This document shows positions 8,162 to 17,927 of a stretch of DNA of 64,000 nt, in pieces. The position numbers and the translations under genes were made by a program. How positions within the stretch are numbered: position 1 is the stretch's first letter; the number at the start of each line of letters is the position of its first letter. The notes below the pieces were generated by a model. The model had not been told where the DNA came from. It did no database searches and was given only the letters and a program-made list of their open reading frames with translations. This stretch comes from Polaribacter aestuariivivens (GTDB taxonomy: Bacteria > Bacteroidota > Bacteroidia > Flavobacteriales > Flavobacteriaceae), in assembly GCF_005885675.1 (NCBI RefSeq), contig NZ_VANR01000001.1, positions 186,001 to 250,000 of the forward strand. The letters are read 5' to 3'.

Positions 8162-10783
8162 TTATTTAATTTCCTTTAATGCATTTGTTATTAATGTTTT
8201 CAAATGAGCTTTGTGGGCTCTAGTTGCAGTATCTCCTCCACTTCTACTAACCCAAGATTTAATTGTGTTTAAATTGTAAATTGCCATAGACTGTGCTGCA
8301 ATAGAATACCTACTACTTGCTCTACCAGTTACAATACCAATTAAACCTTTTGTATATGCTGCTTGTAAATTTTGACGGAATGAATTTACGTTTCCATAAA
8401 TATCTGCTTTAAACATTGTATTGTTTAAATCTGTCATAAATTCAGACAACTCATATTTATTACCATATAACTCAGAATTAGAAATTCTTTGCAGTGTATT
8501 AGGATGCATAATATGAGCTAAAACTCTTGTTTGATAGCTTAAAACTTGTTCATGAATTTTTGGATCTTCTGGTCCTCCAAAAAAGTTATAACCCCTTCTT
8601 TGTCTTGCCAAATAATTGTACAAGTCATTTGGAGCTGTAAAAGCATCTGGAGCAAAAACATATTTCTTTAAAGCATCCATTGCTCTTTTTTGATCTTTTA
8701 AACTTACAGGTGTGTAAGGTTGTGTTCCTCCTTGTTGGTTTGGTGCAGCTCTATCTACATAAACCCCACCAATAAATCTTGAAATAACTCCTGCTGCAGT
8801 TGCAGATTGTCCACTTAAAATATAATAAGCTTGTCGTAATTGTTCATAAGATTCTCCTTTATCACCAAAACGAGTTTTAATATCTTTCATCATTTTGTTA
8901 ACCAACTCAATTCTATCAATAGAATATCCTATTTGATCATTAGATAAATCTCCAATCATTACTCTTGGGTCAATTGCTTTTCCAGGAGCTCTCATATCGT
9001 CTGCATCATTACCAAAAATTAATTCTGGTTTTGTAGACTGTGCTAATAAAGCATTTTTTTCTGCAGCTGTTTTAAAAGGTGTATACCCAAATTGAATTGC
9101 CCAAACATCATAAGGTCCAACAGCCATGTCATAATATTGCCCTTGCTTAGATCTGTCTGAAGTAAGGTTTATACCTGCATAATCCATTACAGAACCTGTT
9201 AATGCTTTTCCTTTAATAAAATCTGCATCTGCTAATTGTTCAGGAGAAAATAACTGACTTGCTTTCATGTTATGGTTTAATCCTAAAGTATGACCAACTT
9301 CGTGCATTATTAAAGATTTCATACCTTCTTTTTTCATACCCTCCATTTCTAAATCAGATGCTCCAGCGGCTGCTAAAACTGTTTGTCCAAATAATGTGTT
9401 TTCATGCATTAGATGTCCCATAGAACAGTATAAGTGATTTTGTTTATTTTGAAAGAATTTTGCCTTTTCTTCTTCTGCTGTTAAAATATTTAAATTTAAT
9501 GCTGCTGCATTGTCAAAAACTCTGTCATAATATACTCTGTTTGTAAAATGCACATATTCTAACATAATATCTGCCCCTAAAATTTCACCAGTTCTAGGGT
9601 TTACAAAACTTGGTCCGTAACCACCAAAAGGAGGATTTGGAGAAGATGTCCATCTTAAAACATTGTAACGTACATCTCCAGCATCCCATTTAGCAGTGTC
9701 AGATTGTACCTTTACAACCATCGCGTTATTAAAACCAGCTTTTTCAAAAGCTTTGTTCCAAGCTAAAACACCTTCTTTTATGGTTTCTCTAAATTCTACT
9801 GGTGTTGTATTTTCTATCCACCAAGTTATTGGAGTTACAGGATCAGACATGGTTGCATTCGGGTTTTTCTTTACCAACTTCCATCTGTGAATAAAATCTC
9901 TGTAGTTTACAACATCTGTAGATGTCATATCATTAGTTTCTGTAGTAAAGTAACCTACTCTAGGATCATCAAGTCTTGTTTCGTAATCATCTTCTGGCAT
10001 ATTCATAAACGTGTGAAAAACCTTTATAGAAACATTTCTTCCATCTGTAACTTCTCTACCTCCACCACCTAAAACTGATGGATTACTATAAACATACTCT
10101 GTTTTAATATTTGTATTTTCTGGATAATTTTTAATTTCATTTACTTTAGATTTTGTTTTATCTAATCTTCCTAAAGTAAAAGCGAAAGGAGACTGACCTG
10201 GAAATCTCGGATTTTTTACTCTTGTAAATGTTTCCGACAAAAACAAACCATCTGCATCAATTAAAAATTGTCCTTCTTTTTCATCTTCTGCTAAAACTTT
10301 TCCTGAAGCTACTACAGCATCACTAATATTTGCTTCTGAAGATTTAGAAATTGCATTATTCTCATCAAAATAGAAAGAAGTATTTGGTGCTATAAATTCT
10401 ATTCTGTTAAAATATTTTTTAATGTTAAAAACAGATGAACCCATATAATTACCTCTAAAACTTCCAATAGGTGCAATACCATCAGCAATTTGAGAGAAAT
10501 AAATAAAATCTTTATCTAATTGATCTTTTTTTACTAATAATTTTAAAGAACCTGTTACAGTATCTTGATAAATAGTAAATAAACCTTCTATTTTTTTACT
10601 GCTTTTTGTTAAGTCTTTAATAGACTTCCCTTTTTTCTTTGGAGGTGTTTTTTTTACCTCCTTTTTTACTTCTTTCTTTTTCTTTTTCCAAAATTGGGCG
10701 TTCATATCTTGTACTCCCAAAAAAGCGAGTGTCAAAAATAAAGAACAAAATACTTTTACTAAACTAAGTTTGTTTGCTTTCAT
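8162..10783 (-). CDS. Secreted zinc-dependent metalloprotease (DUF5117 type)
   Basis: An 873-residue exported protease. Signal peptide 1-30 (ending MNAQ) is followed by a very basic Lys-rich stretch (about 32-55), a DUF5118/DUF5117-like beta region, and a metzincin-like domain with HEVGHTLGLNHN near residue 493, whose three His bind zinc and whose Glu is catalytic. The C-terminal third (DUF4953-like) is helical. No T9SS tail or lipobox is seen, so it is probably periplasmic or secreted. Family members are widespread in Bacteroidota; their substrates are not established. Transcribed alone, with its own terminator. Confidence 0.92.
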   Translation of the reverse strand: MKANKLSLVKVFCSLFLTLAFLGVQDMNAQFWKKKKKEVKKEVKKTPPKKKGKSIKDLTKSSKKIEGLFTIYQDTVTGSLKLLVKKDQLDKDFIYFSQIADGIAPIGSFRGNYMGSSVFNIKKYFNRIEFIAPNTSFYFDENNAISKSSEANISDAVVASGKVLAEDEKEGQFLIDADGLFLSETFTRVKNPRFPGQSPFAFTLGRLDKTKSKVNEIKNYPENTNIKTEYVYSNPSVLGGGGREVTDGRNVSIKVFHTFMNMPEDDYETRLDDPRVGYFTTETNDMTSTDVVNYRDFIHRWKLVKKNPNATMSDPVTPITWWIENTTPVEFRETIKEGVLAWNKAFEKAGFNNAMVVKVQSDTAKWDAGDVRYNVLRWTSSPNPPFGGYGPSFVNPRTGEILGADIMLEYVHFTNRVYYDRVFDNAAALNLNILTAEEEKAKFFQNKQNHLYCSMGHLMHENTLFGQTVLAAAGASDLEMEGMKKEGMKSLIMHEVGHTLGLNHNMKASQLFSPEQLADADFIKGKALTGSVMDYAGINLTSDRSKQGQYYDMAVGPYDVWAIQFGYTPFKTAAEKNALLAQSTKPELIFGNDADDMRAPGKAIDPRVMIGDLSNDQIGYSIDRIELVNKMMKDIKTRFGDKGESYEQLRQAYYILSGQSATAAGVISRFIGGVYVDRAAPNQQGGTQPYTPVSLKDQKRAMDALKKYVFAPDAFTAPNDLYNYLARQRRGYNFFGGPEDPKIHEQVLSYQTRVLAHIMHPNTLQRISNSELYGNKYELSEFMTDLNNTMFKADIYGNVNSFRQNLQAAYTKGLIGIVTGRASSRYSIAAQSMAIYNLNTIKSWVSRSGGDTATRAHKAHLKTLITNALKEIK

Positions 10784-11019
10784 AATGATTTTGAGTTGGT
10801 TAAATAATTTTGCTAAAATTAATTATAGAAAATTAATTTCTTGTTAATTTATTAATAAAATTAGTTTTATTATACTAATGACTTGAAAAATTAAATAACG
10901 TTTCATTTTATATTTAAAAAATTACGAATTATTCAATTATAAAAATTCGCAATCATTCCATACATTAAAGCTATGTTAATCTTTTTTTAAGTGTATAATA
11001 AAGCCGTATTTTTATAGTG

Positions 11020-12144
11020 ATGAAAAATAATAAGAAAAGAAAAGGCTTTGTTTTTAAAACGTTTGAAGCTGAAAATCAATCTCCGTTTGAAATGCTTTTT
11101 GAAATTTTCAAAGAGTTAATTACTCATACTTCTGGAGATTTTGATGAAGCTATAGACTGGTTACGTTCTTTGGACAAAGAATATAAATTAACAGATGAAA
11201 ATTATACCATTGATGATTTTATTGAAGACCTAAAAAAGAAAGGCTACATCAAAGAAGAAATTAATGGTGATGGAATTGGAGGCACAAAAATTACCTCAAA
11301 AACAGAACGCGCAATTAGGCAACAAGCTTTAAACCATATTTTTGGAAAAATAAAAAAAAGTGGTGCAGGAAATCATAAAAGCAAATCTCCTGGAATTGGA
11401 GACGAACATACTGGCGACTTTAGAAATTACCAATTTGGTGATGCTTTAGACAAAGTATCCATCACAGAAAGCATTAGAAATGCACAAATTAATAATGGAA
11501 TAAATAATTTTAGTTTAACAGAAAATGATTTGGTGGTTGAAGAAACACTTCACAAAAGCCAAATGAGTACTGTTTTAATGATTGATATAAGTCATTCTAT
11601 GATTTTATACGGTGAAGATAGAATTACACCTGCAAAAAAAGTTGCAATGGCTTTGGCTGAATTGATTACTACACGTTATCCAAAAGACACGTTAGATATT
11701 ATTGTTTTTGGAAATGATGCTTGGTCCATTAAAATCAAAGATTTACCTTATTTGCAAGTGGGTCCATATCATACAAATACAGTTGCTGGTTTAAATTTAG
11801 CGATGGATTTATTGCGAAGAAAAAGAAATACCAACAAACAAATTTTTATGATTACAGATGGAAAACCAAGTTGTTTGCGTTTGCCTGATGGACAGTATTA
11901 TAAAAACAGTAATGGTTTAGACAAATATATTGTTAACAAATGTTATGCTATGGCACAACAAGCTAGAAAATTACACATTCCTATCACCACTTTTATGATT
12001 GCTCAAGACCCTTATTTGATGCAATTTGTTAGAGCTTTTACACAAGCAAACCAAGGAAAAGCATTTTATACAGGTTTAAAAGGCTTAGGAGAAATGATTT
12101 TTGAAGACTACGAAACGAATAGAAAAAAGAGAATTAAAGGATAA
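11020..12144 (+). CDS. VWA-domain protein paired with a MoxR-type ATPase
   Basis: A 374-residue protein with a helical N-terminal half and a C-terminal von Willebrand A domain. The metal-ion-dependent adhesion site is intact (MIDISHSM near residue 190, then a Thr and the FMITDGKPS segment). Such proteins pair with an AAA+ partner in chelatase- or chaperone-like complexes; the ATPase gene follows 92 nt downstream. The ATG at 11020 is preferred to the GTG at 11017, immediately before it. The client of the pair is unknown and nothing in the context (no chlorophyll or cobalamin genes) favours metal chelation. Confidence 0.88.
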   Translation: MKNNKKRKGFVFKTFEAENQSPFEMLFEIFKELITHTSGDFDEAIDWLRSLDKEYKLTDENYTIDDFIEDLKKKGYIKEEINGDGIGGTKITSKTERAIRQQALNHIFGKIKKSGAGNHKSKSPGIGDEHTGDFRNYQFGDALDKVSITESIRNAQINNGINNFSLTENDLVVEETLHKSQMSTVLMIDISHSMILYGEDRITPAKKVAMALAELITTRYPKDTLDIIVFGNDAWSIKIKDLPYLQVGPYHTNTVAGLNLAMDLLRRKRNTNKQIFMITDGKPSCLRLPDGQYYKNSNGLDKYIVNKCYAMAQQARKLHIPITTFMIAQDPYLMQFVRAFTQANQGKAFYTGLKGLGEMIFEDYETNRKKRIKG

Positions 12145-12149
12145 GGAAA

Positions 12150-12235
12150 AAAAGCTTTTAGCTATTGGATTATAGCTATTAGAAAACATAAGAGTAAAAG
12201 CCAAAGGCAAAAAGCTGATAGCAAAAAGCAATTTA
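12150..12235. repeat. Low-complexity AGCTATTAG/AAAGCCAAAGGC spacer
   Basis: The spacer between the VWA and ATPase genes consists of imperfect repeats: GCTATTGG and GCTATTAG, then AAAGCCAAAGGCAAAAAGC and GATAGCAAAAAGC. It is compatible with a slipped intergenic repeat and has no ORF. Confidence 0.5.
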
Positions 12236-12236
12236 C

Positions 12237-13703
12237 ATGAATTTAGAAAATATAAAAACATTAGGAGAATTAAAAGAATCAGGATATCAAACAAAATCTA
12301 TTAAAGATGAGTTACGTGAAAACTTAATCAGTAAAATGATGAGTAAAGAAACCATTTTTAAAGGTGTACATGGTTATGAAAACACCGTAATTCCTGAATT
12401 AGAACGCGCCATTTTAAGTAAACATAACATCAATTTACTTGGTTTACGCGGACAAGCAAAAACACGTTTAGCAAGATTGATGGTTGATTTATTAGATGAA
12501 TACATTCCAGTTGTAGAAGGTTCAGAAATTAATGATGATCCGTTAAATCCGATATCGAGATTTGCTATTGAAACCATTAAAGAAAAAGGTGATGAAACAC
12601 CAATTTTTTGGTTGCATAGAAGTGAGCGTTTTGCAGAAAAGCTAGCCACTCCAGATGTTACTGTTGCTGATATTATTGGAGATGTAGATCCTATAAAAGC
12701 AGCAAATTTAAAATTGAGTTATGCAGATGATAGAGTGATTCATTATGGAATGATTCCTCGTGCAAACAGGTGTATTTTTGTAATTAACGAATTACCAGAT
12801 TTACAAGCCAGAATTCAAGTTGCCTTATTCAATATTTTACAAGAAGGCGATATTCAAATTAGAGGATTTAAACTTCGTTTACCTTTAGATATGCAATTCG
12901 TTTTTACAGCGAACCCAGAAGATTACACCAACAGAGGAAGTATTGTAACTCCTTTAAAAGATAGAATTGGTTCGCAAATTTTAACACATTATCCAATAAA
13001 TATTGAAACTGCTAAAATAATTACGCAACAAGAAGCTAATAAAGTAAGTTCTCAAAAAGATTTTATTGCAGTACCAGAACTAGCAAAAGATTTATTGGAG
13101 CAAATTGTATTTGAAGCCAGAGAAAGTGAATATATAGACGCTAAAAGTGGTGTAAGTGCTCGTTTAAGTATATCTGCTTTCGAGAATTTATTAAGTACAG
13201 CAGAAAGGCGTGCTTTAATTTCTGGAGATGAACAAACCATGATTCGCTTGAGTGACTTTGATGGAATTATTCCTGCCATTACAGGTAAAGTAGAATTGGT
13301 GTATGAAGGTGAACAAGAAGGTGCACACGTAGTAGCAGAAACATTAATTAAAAATGCCATTAAAACCTTATTTCCAGATTATTTTCCAGAAATTAAAAAA
13401 TTAGAAAAACAAGATGCAGAAACACCTTATGACAATATAATTTCGTGGTTTTTTAATGCTGAAGAAGATTTTGAATTGCTAGATGAATATACAGAACAAC
13501 AGTACAAAAATGAATTGGATAAAATAAAACCTTTAGATGATTTTATAAAAAAACAGCAACCAAATATGAATGATGCTGACACTTATTTCATGAAAGAATT
13601 CGTGTTGTGGGCTTTAGTGGAGTTTAAGAAATTAAGCAAACACAGATTTACAGAAGGCACACAATTTAAAGATCCTTATGGAAGTTTTATAAGTGGGTTA
13701 TAA
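12237..13703 (+). CDS. MoxR/BchI-type AAA+ ATPase
   Basis: A 488-residue AAA+ ATPase and likely partner of the upstream VWA protein. The P-loop region is GLRGQAKTRLARL (about residues 68-80), Walker B is IFVINELPD (about 180-188) and the sensor-1 region is VFTANPEDYTNRG. The layout (helical insertion after Walker B, C-terminal helical lid) is that of the magnesium-chelatase/MoxR group. The P-loop has RGQAKTRL instead of a textbook GxxxxGKS/T, a variant seen in this subfamily. It would act as an ATP-driven remodelling factor; the client is unknown. Confidence 0.9.
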   Translation: MNLENIKTLGELKESGYQTKSIKDELRENLISKMMSKETIFKGVHGYENTVIPELERAILSKHNINLLGLRGQAKTRLARLMVDLLDEYIPVVEGSEINDDPLNPISRFAIETIKEKGDETPIFWLHRSERFAEKLATPDVTVADIIGDVDPIKAANLKLSYADDRVIHYGMIPRANRCIFVINELPDLQARIQVALFNILQEGDIQIRGFKLRLPLDMQFVFTANPEDYTNRGSIVTPLKDRIGSQILTHYPINIETAKIITQQEANKVSSQKDFIAVPELAKDLLEQIVFEARESEYIDAKSGVSARLSISAFENLLSTAERRALISGDEQTMIRLSDFDGIIPAITGKVELVYEGEQEGAHVVAETLIKNAIKTLFPDYFPEIKKLEKQDAETPYDNIISWFFNAEEDFELLDEYTEQQYKNELDKIKPLDDFIKKQQPNMNDADTYFMKEFVLWALVEFKKLSKHRFTEGTQFKDPYGSFISGL

Positions 13704-13712
13704 AACGATTAT

Positions 13713-13742
13713 AAAAAAGAAGTGAGAAATCACTTCTTTTTT
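13713..13742. terminator. Bidirectional terminator between convergent genes
   Basis: Stem AAAAAAGAAGTGA with TCACTTCTTTTTT around a GAAA tetraloop, between the ATPase gene and the convergent YdeI-like gene; A-tract and T-tract allow it to work on both strands. Confidence 0.88.
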
Positions 13743-14231
13743 TTATGCTAGTTTAAACATTTTCATAGGTTCATGATTTCCTCGTTTTAAGTTCTCACAC
13801 ATAATTAATGCTTTATCAATTTTTTGCTGGCTACTTTTAAAACGAAGAACACCATAAATTATACTTCTTTGTTTTCCTTTGGTAAACGATTCAAAAATTT
13901 GATATGCATCATAATCACTCATTAACACAGCTTCTAATTCTTCTGGCATTTCAACTCCGTATTTAGAAGTATCCTCAAAAAGTTGTATTTCAAATTCATC
14001 ACCCAAAGACAAACCCAATTCTTGTTGCTTCTGTTTGCTAATCATCATTTTATAATCTCCAGAAATTTTGTCTTTTTTTACAGCCGCATAAAAATCAAGT
14101 TTGGTATTATTAAATAGAAGTTCCACTTTTACACGACTCATTTTTTTATCAGCAAAAGGTTTAAAAATTTCGTTCGAAACAAATATATTATGCTGATTTG
14201 TGTGGATAAGTTTAAATTTTTCTGTTTTCAT
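13743..14231 (-). CDS. DUF1905/YdeI-OmdA domain protein
   Basis: A 162-residue cytosolic protein with a DUF1905-like beta-barrel half (about 25-85, with DFYAAVKKDKISGDYKMMIS and LGLSLGDEFEIQL) followed by a YdeI/OmdA-like helical tail (about 95-162, with PEELEAVLMSDYDAYQIFESFTKGKQRSIIYG). Proteins of this type are named for bacteriocin protection, but their biochemistry is not established. It is 2 nt downstream of another YdeI-family gene, so this is a two-gene operon of related proteins. Confidence 0.82.
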   Translation of the reverse strand: MKTEKFKLIHTNQHNIFVSNEIFKPFADKKMSRVKVELLFNNTKLDFYAAVKKDKISGDYKMMISKQKQQELGLSLGDEFEIQLFEDTSKYGVEMPEELEAVLMSDYDAYQIFESFTKGKQRSIIYGVLRFKSSQQKIDKALIMCENLKRGNHEPMKMFKLA

Positions 14232-14233
14232 AA

Positions 14234-14809
14234 TTATCTATTTCCTCTCGATTTTACATTTTTTTCACAAAGAGTAATAATTTCTGCAATTCTTTTTTCT
14301 CTCGTTTCTTTTCTTTTAGCTTGATTAAGCCAGTACAAATAGCTCTTTCTATAACTTGGAGCAAAATTATTGTAATTGGTAAAAGCTGTTTTATTTTTAT
14401 CAAATTCTAGCTGTAAATCATTTGGAATTATTCCTTTTTCAACATTATCTAAAGCTGTCCAAGAACCATTTTGTTTACCAACTTCAATTATTTTTAGTCC
14501 ACTTTCGTGCATTAAATTTTGTGCTAACAATTCTTTGATGTATTTTTTATTTAAAGCACTCCAAACACTTTTAATATTTCTAGGGCAAAAATATTGTCTT
14601 CGTTTTCCATTACCTAAACTTTTCACTGTGGAATCTATCCAACCAAAACAAAGCGCCACTTTTACAGCTTCTTCCCAACGCATGGATTCTTCATCATTTT
14701 CTACTTTATAAAAAATGAGATAAACACCAGTAGAAGAATCATGGTTTTTAGACAACCATTTTCGCCATTCTGCATCATTTTTAAAATAAAATTCTTTTAC
14801 CTGGTTCAT
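14234..14809 (-). CDS. YdeI/OmpD-associated family protein
   Basis: A 191-residue YdeI-family protein. Recognisable blocks are EWRKWLSKNHDSSTGVYLIF, RWEEAVKVALCFGWIDS, RRQYFCPRNIKSVWSALNK and the C-terminal APSYRKSYLYWLNQAKRKETREKRI. No signal peptide or membrane segment. The molecular function of the family is unknown. First gene of a two-gene minus-strand operon with the DUF1905-type gene. Confidence 0.88.
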   Translation of the reverse strand: MNQVKEFYFKNDAEWRKWLSKNHDSSTGVYLIFYKVENDEESMRWEEAVKVALCFGWIDSTVKSLGNGKRRQYFCPRNIKSVWSALNKKYIKELLAQNLMHESGLKIIEVGKQNGSWTALDNVEKGIIPNDLQLEFDKNKTAFTNYNNFAPSYRKSYLYWLNQAKRKETREKRIAEIITLCEKNVKSRGNR

Positions 14810-14934
14810 TCATCTAAATTGTAGATATTTTATAAAAATAGAAATAAAAAACAAAAATTGACACCTTAAAAAAATAAGATGCCAATTCTACAATCAATCA
14901 ACCAAATAATAATAAATTAAATATTTTAATGTTG

Positions 14935-15534
14935 TTAGAAATTTATTGCCAATAGATTCAAGCTATTTTGTAATGTTCTATCCAATTCTGTTTTGTTTAT
15001 TTTTTTCAAATAATTATTCAAATTCTTACCTATTTGAATTTCAATTATAGAGTTTAATGAATATGTTTGGTTTAAAACATCTTTATCAACAGTAATAATT
15101 GATTGTTCGTCATTTAAACTATTTTTTATTTGAAATTCTTTAACGTACGTAATATTGGAGTTGTTTTCTTTAATCTTTTTAATAATTAAATTTTCAATAA
15201 ATTCAATTTGTTTTTGAGCTAACAAAGAATTTGTTTCTAAGGCAATTTTATCTTGTTTAGACCTTGTATCTTTTAATTTAAAATCTTTTGTAAACTCCGT
15301 TTTCAATTGCTCATTATTTAATGTGTATAATGGAAACTTTCCTTCAGAGTTATTTGTAGGTTTTAATATTTCTTCGAATTTTATTTCAAAAGTAGTTTGT
15401 AAAGAGTTATTACCAAATTGGTAATGATTTTCTTCAATATTAATTACAGTTTGTTGTAAATTAATTTTATCTACTTGTGCGTAAGAAATGTGAACAATCA
15501 AGATAAATACGGATAAAAAAATAGTAGCTCTCAT
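14935..15534 (-). CDS. Secreted protein of unknown family
   Basis: A 199-residue protein with an SPI signal peptide (about residues 1-19, ending SYAQ). The mature part is polar, Asn/Lys-rich and predicted largely helical; no domain is recognised. The ATG at 15534 starts the protein directly at the signal peptide; a further upstream in-frame ATG at 15555 would prepend MRNKLLI and is less likely. It stands alone between the YdeI pair and the peptidase genes. Confidence 0.7.
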   Translation of the reverse strand: MRATIFLSVFILIVHISYAQVDKINLQQTVINIEENHYQFGNNSLQTTFEIKFEEILKPTNNSEGKFPLYTLNNEQLKTEFTKDFKLKDTRSKQDKIALETNSLLAQKQIEFIENLIIKKIKENNSNITYVKEFQIKNSLNDEQSIITVDKDVLNQTYSLNSIIEIQIGKNLNNYLKKINKTELDRTLQNSLNLLAINF

Positions 15535-15663
15535 AATTAAAAGTTTGTTTCTCAAATATAATAGTAAAACTATTAAATAAGAAGCAAAAGCTATTGTTTT
15601 ATCTTATTAAATAATAATTAAGATTTATAATACACTGATAGTTAGAGTAAAAAGAATTACAGC

Positions 15664-16464
15664 TTATTTATTAACTGCATATTTTCCTTTTTTATAATTT
15701 TTGGAAGGAATGGAGTCTAAAATAAAAGGTATAGAAATCAAACCATCTTTTGAAGATTTATAAAGTACAAAATGTAAATGTGGTTGTGAAGAATACCCTG
15801 TATTACCTGAATAGCCTATTGGTTGACCCTTTTTTATAGAGTCTCCTTTTTGTACCAAAACGCCATCTTTTTTAAAGTGTGCATACTGCACGTAAGTTCC
15901 GTCTTTGTGAAAAACAAATATTTTATTTGCTTTATCCATATATTTCTCAGAATTACCTCCTTCATCAGAGTCGCTTTTTGTTTGAATTACTACGCCATCT
16001 CTTATTGCACAAACTTCTTGACCAATTTTCATTTTAAAATCTATAGCGTATCTAGAAGTCGGCTTTCTATGACTAAAACTGCCATTATTTCCTTGTAAAA
16101 CTTTATAACGTTTTCCTTTTAAAAAAGGGAGACCATAATTGTACAACGTATCGTAAGCTTTAGGTATAGAATTACCATATTGCAATTGAAATCTGTAGTG
16201 TTTATCTAACGCTATTGTATCAATTTCTGATTTATGAAACTTTAAAACGGTTAAAGTATCAGGTTTCGTGAAATCTATAAATTGGGTTTTATTTTTATTT
16301 AAATTTTCTATTTTTAAAAAAGAAGTAGAAATCACATTATTGTTAATTATCACAAAAACAGAATCTTTTTCAGTTTTAAATTTTATATAATTTGGTCTTT
16401 TATAAGCTTTTTTTTGAGCACAAGAAATTAATAAAAAACAGATTAAAAGAGCTCTAATATACAT
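15664..16464 (-). CDS. M23-family metallopeptidase lipoprotein
   Basis: A 266-residue lipoprotein (lipobox LISC, Cys at about 15) with a C-terminal M23 peptidase (LytM/peptidoglycan endopeptidase) domain. The zinc-site motifs are visible: GSFSHRKPTSRYAIDF (H and D), and HLHF near residue 232, in the QPIGYSGNTGYSSQPHLHF block. The N-terminal part is a beta domain. Its start codon abuts the stop of the upstream M28 peptidase, so both are translated from one message. It probably trims peptidoglycan or a surface substrate from the periplasm. Confidence 0.92.
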   Translation of the reverse strand: MYIRALLICFLLISCAQKKAYKRPNYIKFKTEKDSVFVIINNNVISTSFLKIENLNKNKTQFIDFTKPDTLTVLKFHKSEIDTIALDKHYRFQLQYGNSIPKAYDTLYNYGLPFLKGKRYKVLQGNNGSFSHRKPTSRYAIDFKMKIGQEVCAIRDGVVIQTKSDSDEGGNSEKYMDKANKIFVFHKDGTYVQYAHFKKDGVLVQKGDSIKKGQPIGYSGNTGYSSQPHLHFVLYKSSKDGLISIPFILDSIPSKNYKKGKYAVNK

Positions 16465-17790
16465 TTACCTCATAATTTTATTTGGAAAAACAACTACACT
16501 TTCATGTCCGTTTTCACCAACTGCAGCAACCCCAAAAAAGAAATTATCTATTACAATTCCCTCTAACGTAAATTCTGTAGTTTCTACATATCTAGAGTTG
16601 TCCCAAGTTGGTGAAGTTGTATCTCTCCAATAAATTTTATACCCTTTTGCACCCTCAATTTTATTCCATTTTAATTTTGCTGAAGCCTCTACAATACCAC
16701 CAATAGCAACTTCTTTTGGAGCTTCTGGAGCCCAAGCTAAACTTGCTAAATTTATGGCATTTACAGCTGTTAATTTTTTAGCATAACCAAAATTTACATG
16801 CTCAAAAGTATCACCGTATTTAATTCCATTTTCTGTTCTAATATCTTGGTGTTGTTGCGTGTAATTTTCATGCGCTTCCATAATTCTGATGCCTGCAAAA
16901 CCTAGATCATTAAAAGGTCTGTGATGACCTCCTCTACCAAATCTATCCAATCTGTAAATCATCATTGGGTTCATTTCTGGCATATATGTTTTTGTTGTTT
17001 TGTGAATATATCTTGCTAATTGACGTGAAATTCCATCAACTTCTCCACCATAAAAACGACGCATTCTTCTTTGTCTTTCTGTTTCGTTTGCTGGCACTGG
17101 TTCAGAAAAAATTCTAAAGCTTCTATTATCAATAACACCATCTACACCTTCAATATTTCCAATCATATCGTTATTTAAAACTCCAATAATTTCCCAGTTT
17201 TTATCTTTTGCATATTTTGCTAATCCTGCTCCACCAAAAAGACCTTGTTCTTCACCAGACAAACCAACATAAATAATACTACTTTCAAACTTATATTTGC
17301 TTAAAACTCTTGCAGCTTCAATAGTTCCTGCCATTCCAGAAGCGTTATCATTGGCACCTGGAGCATCTTTTGTAAAGTCTGAACCATTGCTGTTTCTAGA
17401 ATCAATATCACCACTCATAATCACAAATCTGTTTGGATATTTTGTTCCTTTTTGAATTGCTACTACGTTTACAACATACGCATCATGAGGTACTCTATTA
17501 CTCATTTTTGTTGTTACCAAATCTTTTTGATAAAAAACATTGATACAATTGTTACAGTTTTTAGAAATGGTTTCAAATTCAGATTTTATCCAACGTCTTG
17601 CAGCTCCAATTCCACGAGTATTAGAAATGGTGTCTGAAAAAGTATTTCTTGTACCAAATTCTGTTAATGTTTTTACATCTGCCTTAATCCTATCTGCAGA
17701 AACTGCGTCAATTATATCATAAATTTTAGCATCTGTTTGTGCAAATGTAACTGCTGTAAATAGTGTAAGTAAAAAAGTTATTTTTTTCAT
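16465..17790 (-). CDS. Secreted M28-family aminopeptidase with fibronectin-III tail
   Basis: A 441-residue exported protease. Signal peptide 1-17 (TFAQ), then an M28 domain with PGANDNASG (about 143), SGEEQG (about 176), NNDMIG (about 203) and GRGGHHRPF (about 288) as zinc and catalytic elements, and a C-terminal fibronectin type III-like domain (about 360-441). The position that usually holds the first zinc His (HxD) reads SGDIDSR, with Asp in its place; this occurs in a subgroup of M28 enzymes. Likely role: removing N-terminal residues from peptides in the periplasm or outside. Directly adjacent to the M23 gene. Confidence 0.9.
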   Translation of the reverse strand: MKKITFLLTLFTAVTFAQTDAKIYDIIDAVSADRIKADVKTLTEFGTRNTFSDTISNTRGIGAARRWIKSEFETISKNCNNCINVFYQKDLVTTKMSNRVPHDAYVVNVVAIQKGTKYPNRFVIMSGDIDSRNSNGSDFTKDAPGANDNASGMAGTIEAARVLSKYKFESSIIYVGLSGEEQGLFGGAGLAKYAKDKNWEIIGVLNNDMIGNIEGVDGVIDNRSFRIFSEPVPANETERQRRMRRFYGGEVDGISRQLARYIHKTTKTYMPEMNPMMIYRLDRFGRGGHHRPFNDLGFAGIRIMEAHENYTQQHQDIRTENGIKYGDTFEHVNFGYAKKLTAVNAINLASLAWAPEAPKEVAIGGIVEASAKLKWNKIEGAKGYKIYWRDTTSPTWDNSRYVETTEFTLEGIVIDNFFFGVAAVGENGHESVVVFPNKIMR

Positions 17791-17927
17791 TTGTAGTGAT
17801 TTTTTCTTTTATTTAAATACCTTTAGAAAGGTTTTAGAAAAACTTTGTATTTATTTCAATAAAGATAATAACTTTAAAACGTTTATAAATAGTTTATACT
17901 CATTTTTTAGAGTTGAAATAATAAAAC

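Noticed and set aside
14830..14905. Weak hairpin after the YdeI genes' upstream region
   Set aside because: Arms TTGACACCTTA and TAAGATGCCAA have two mismatches and no T-run; not convincing as a terminator or operator.
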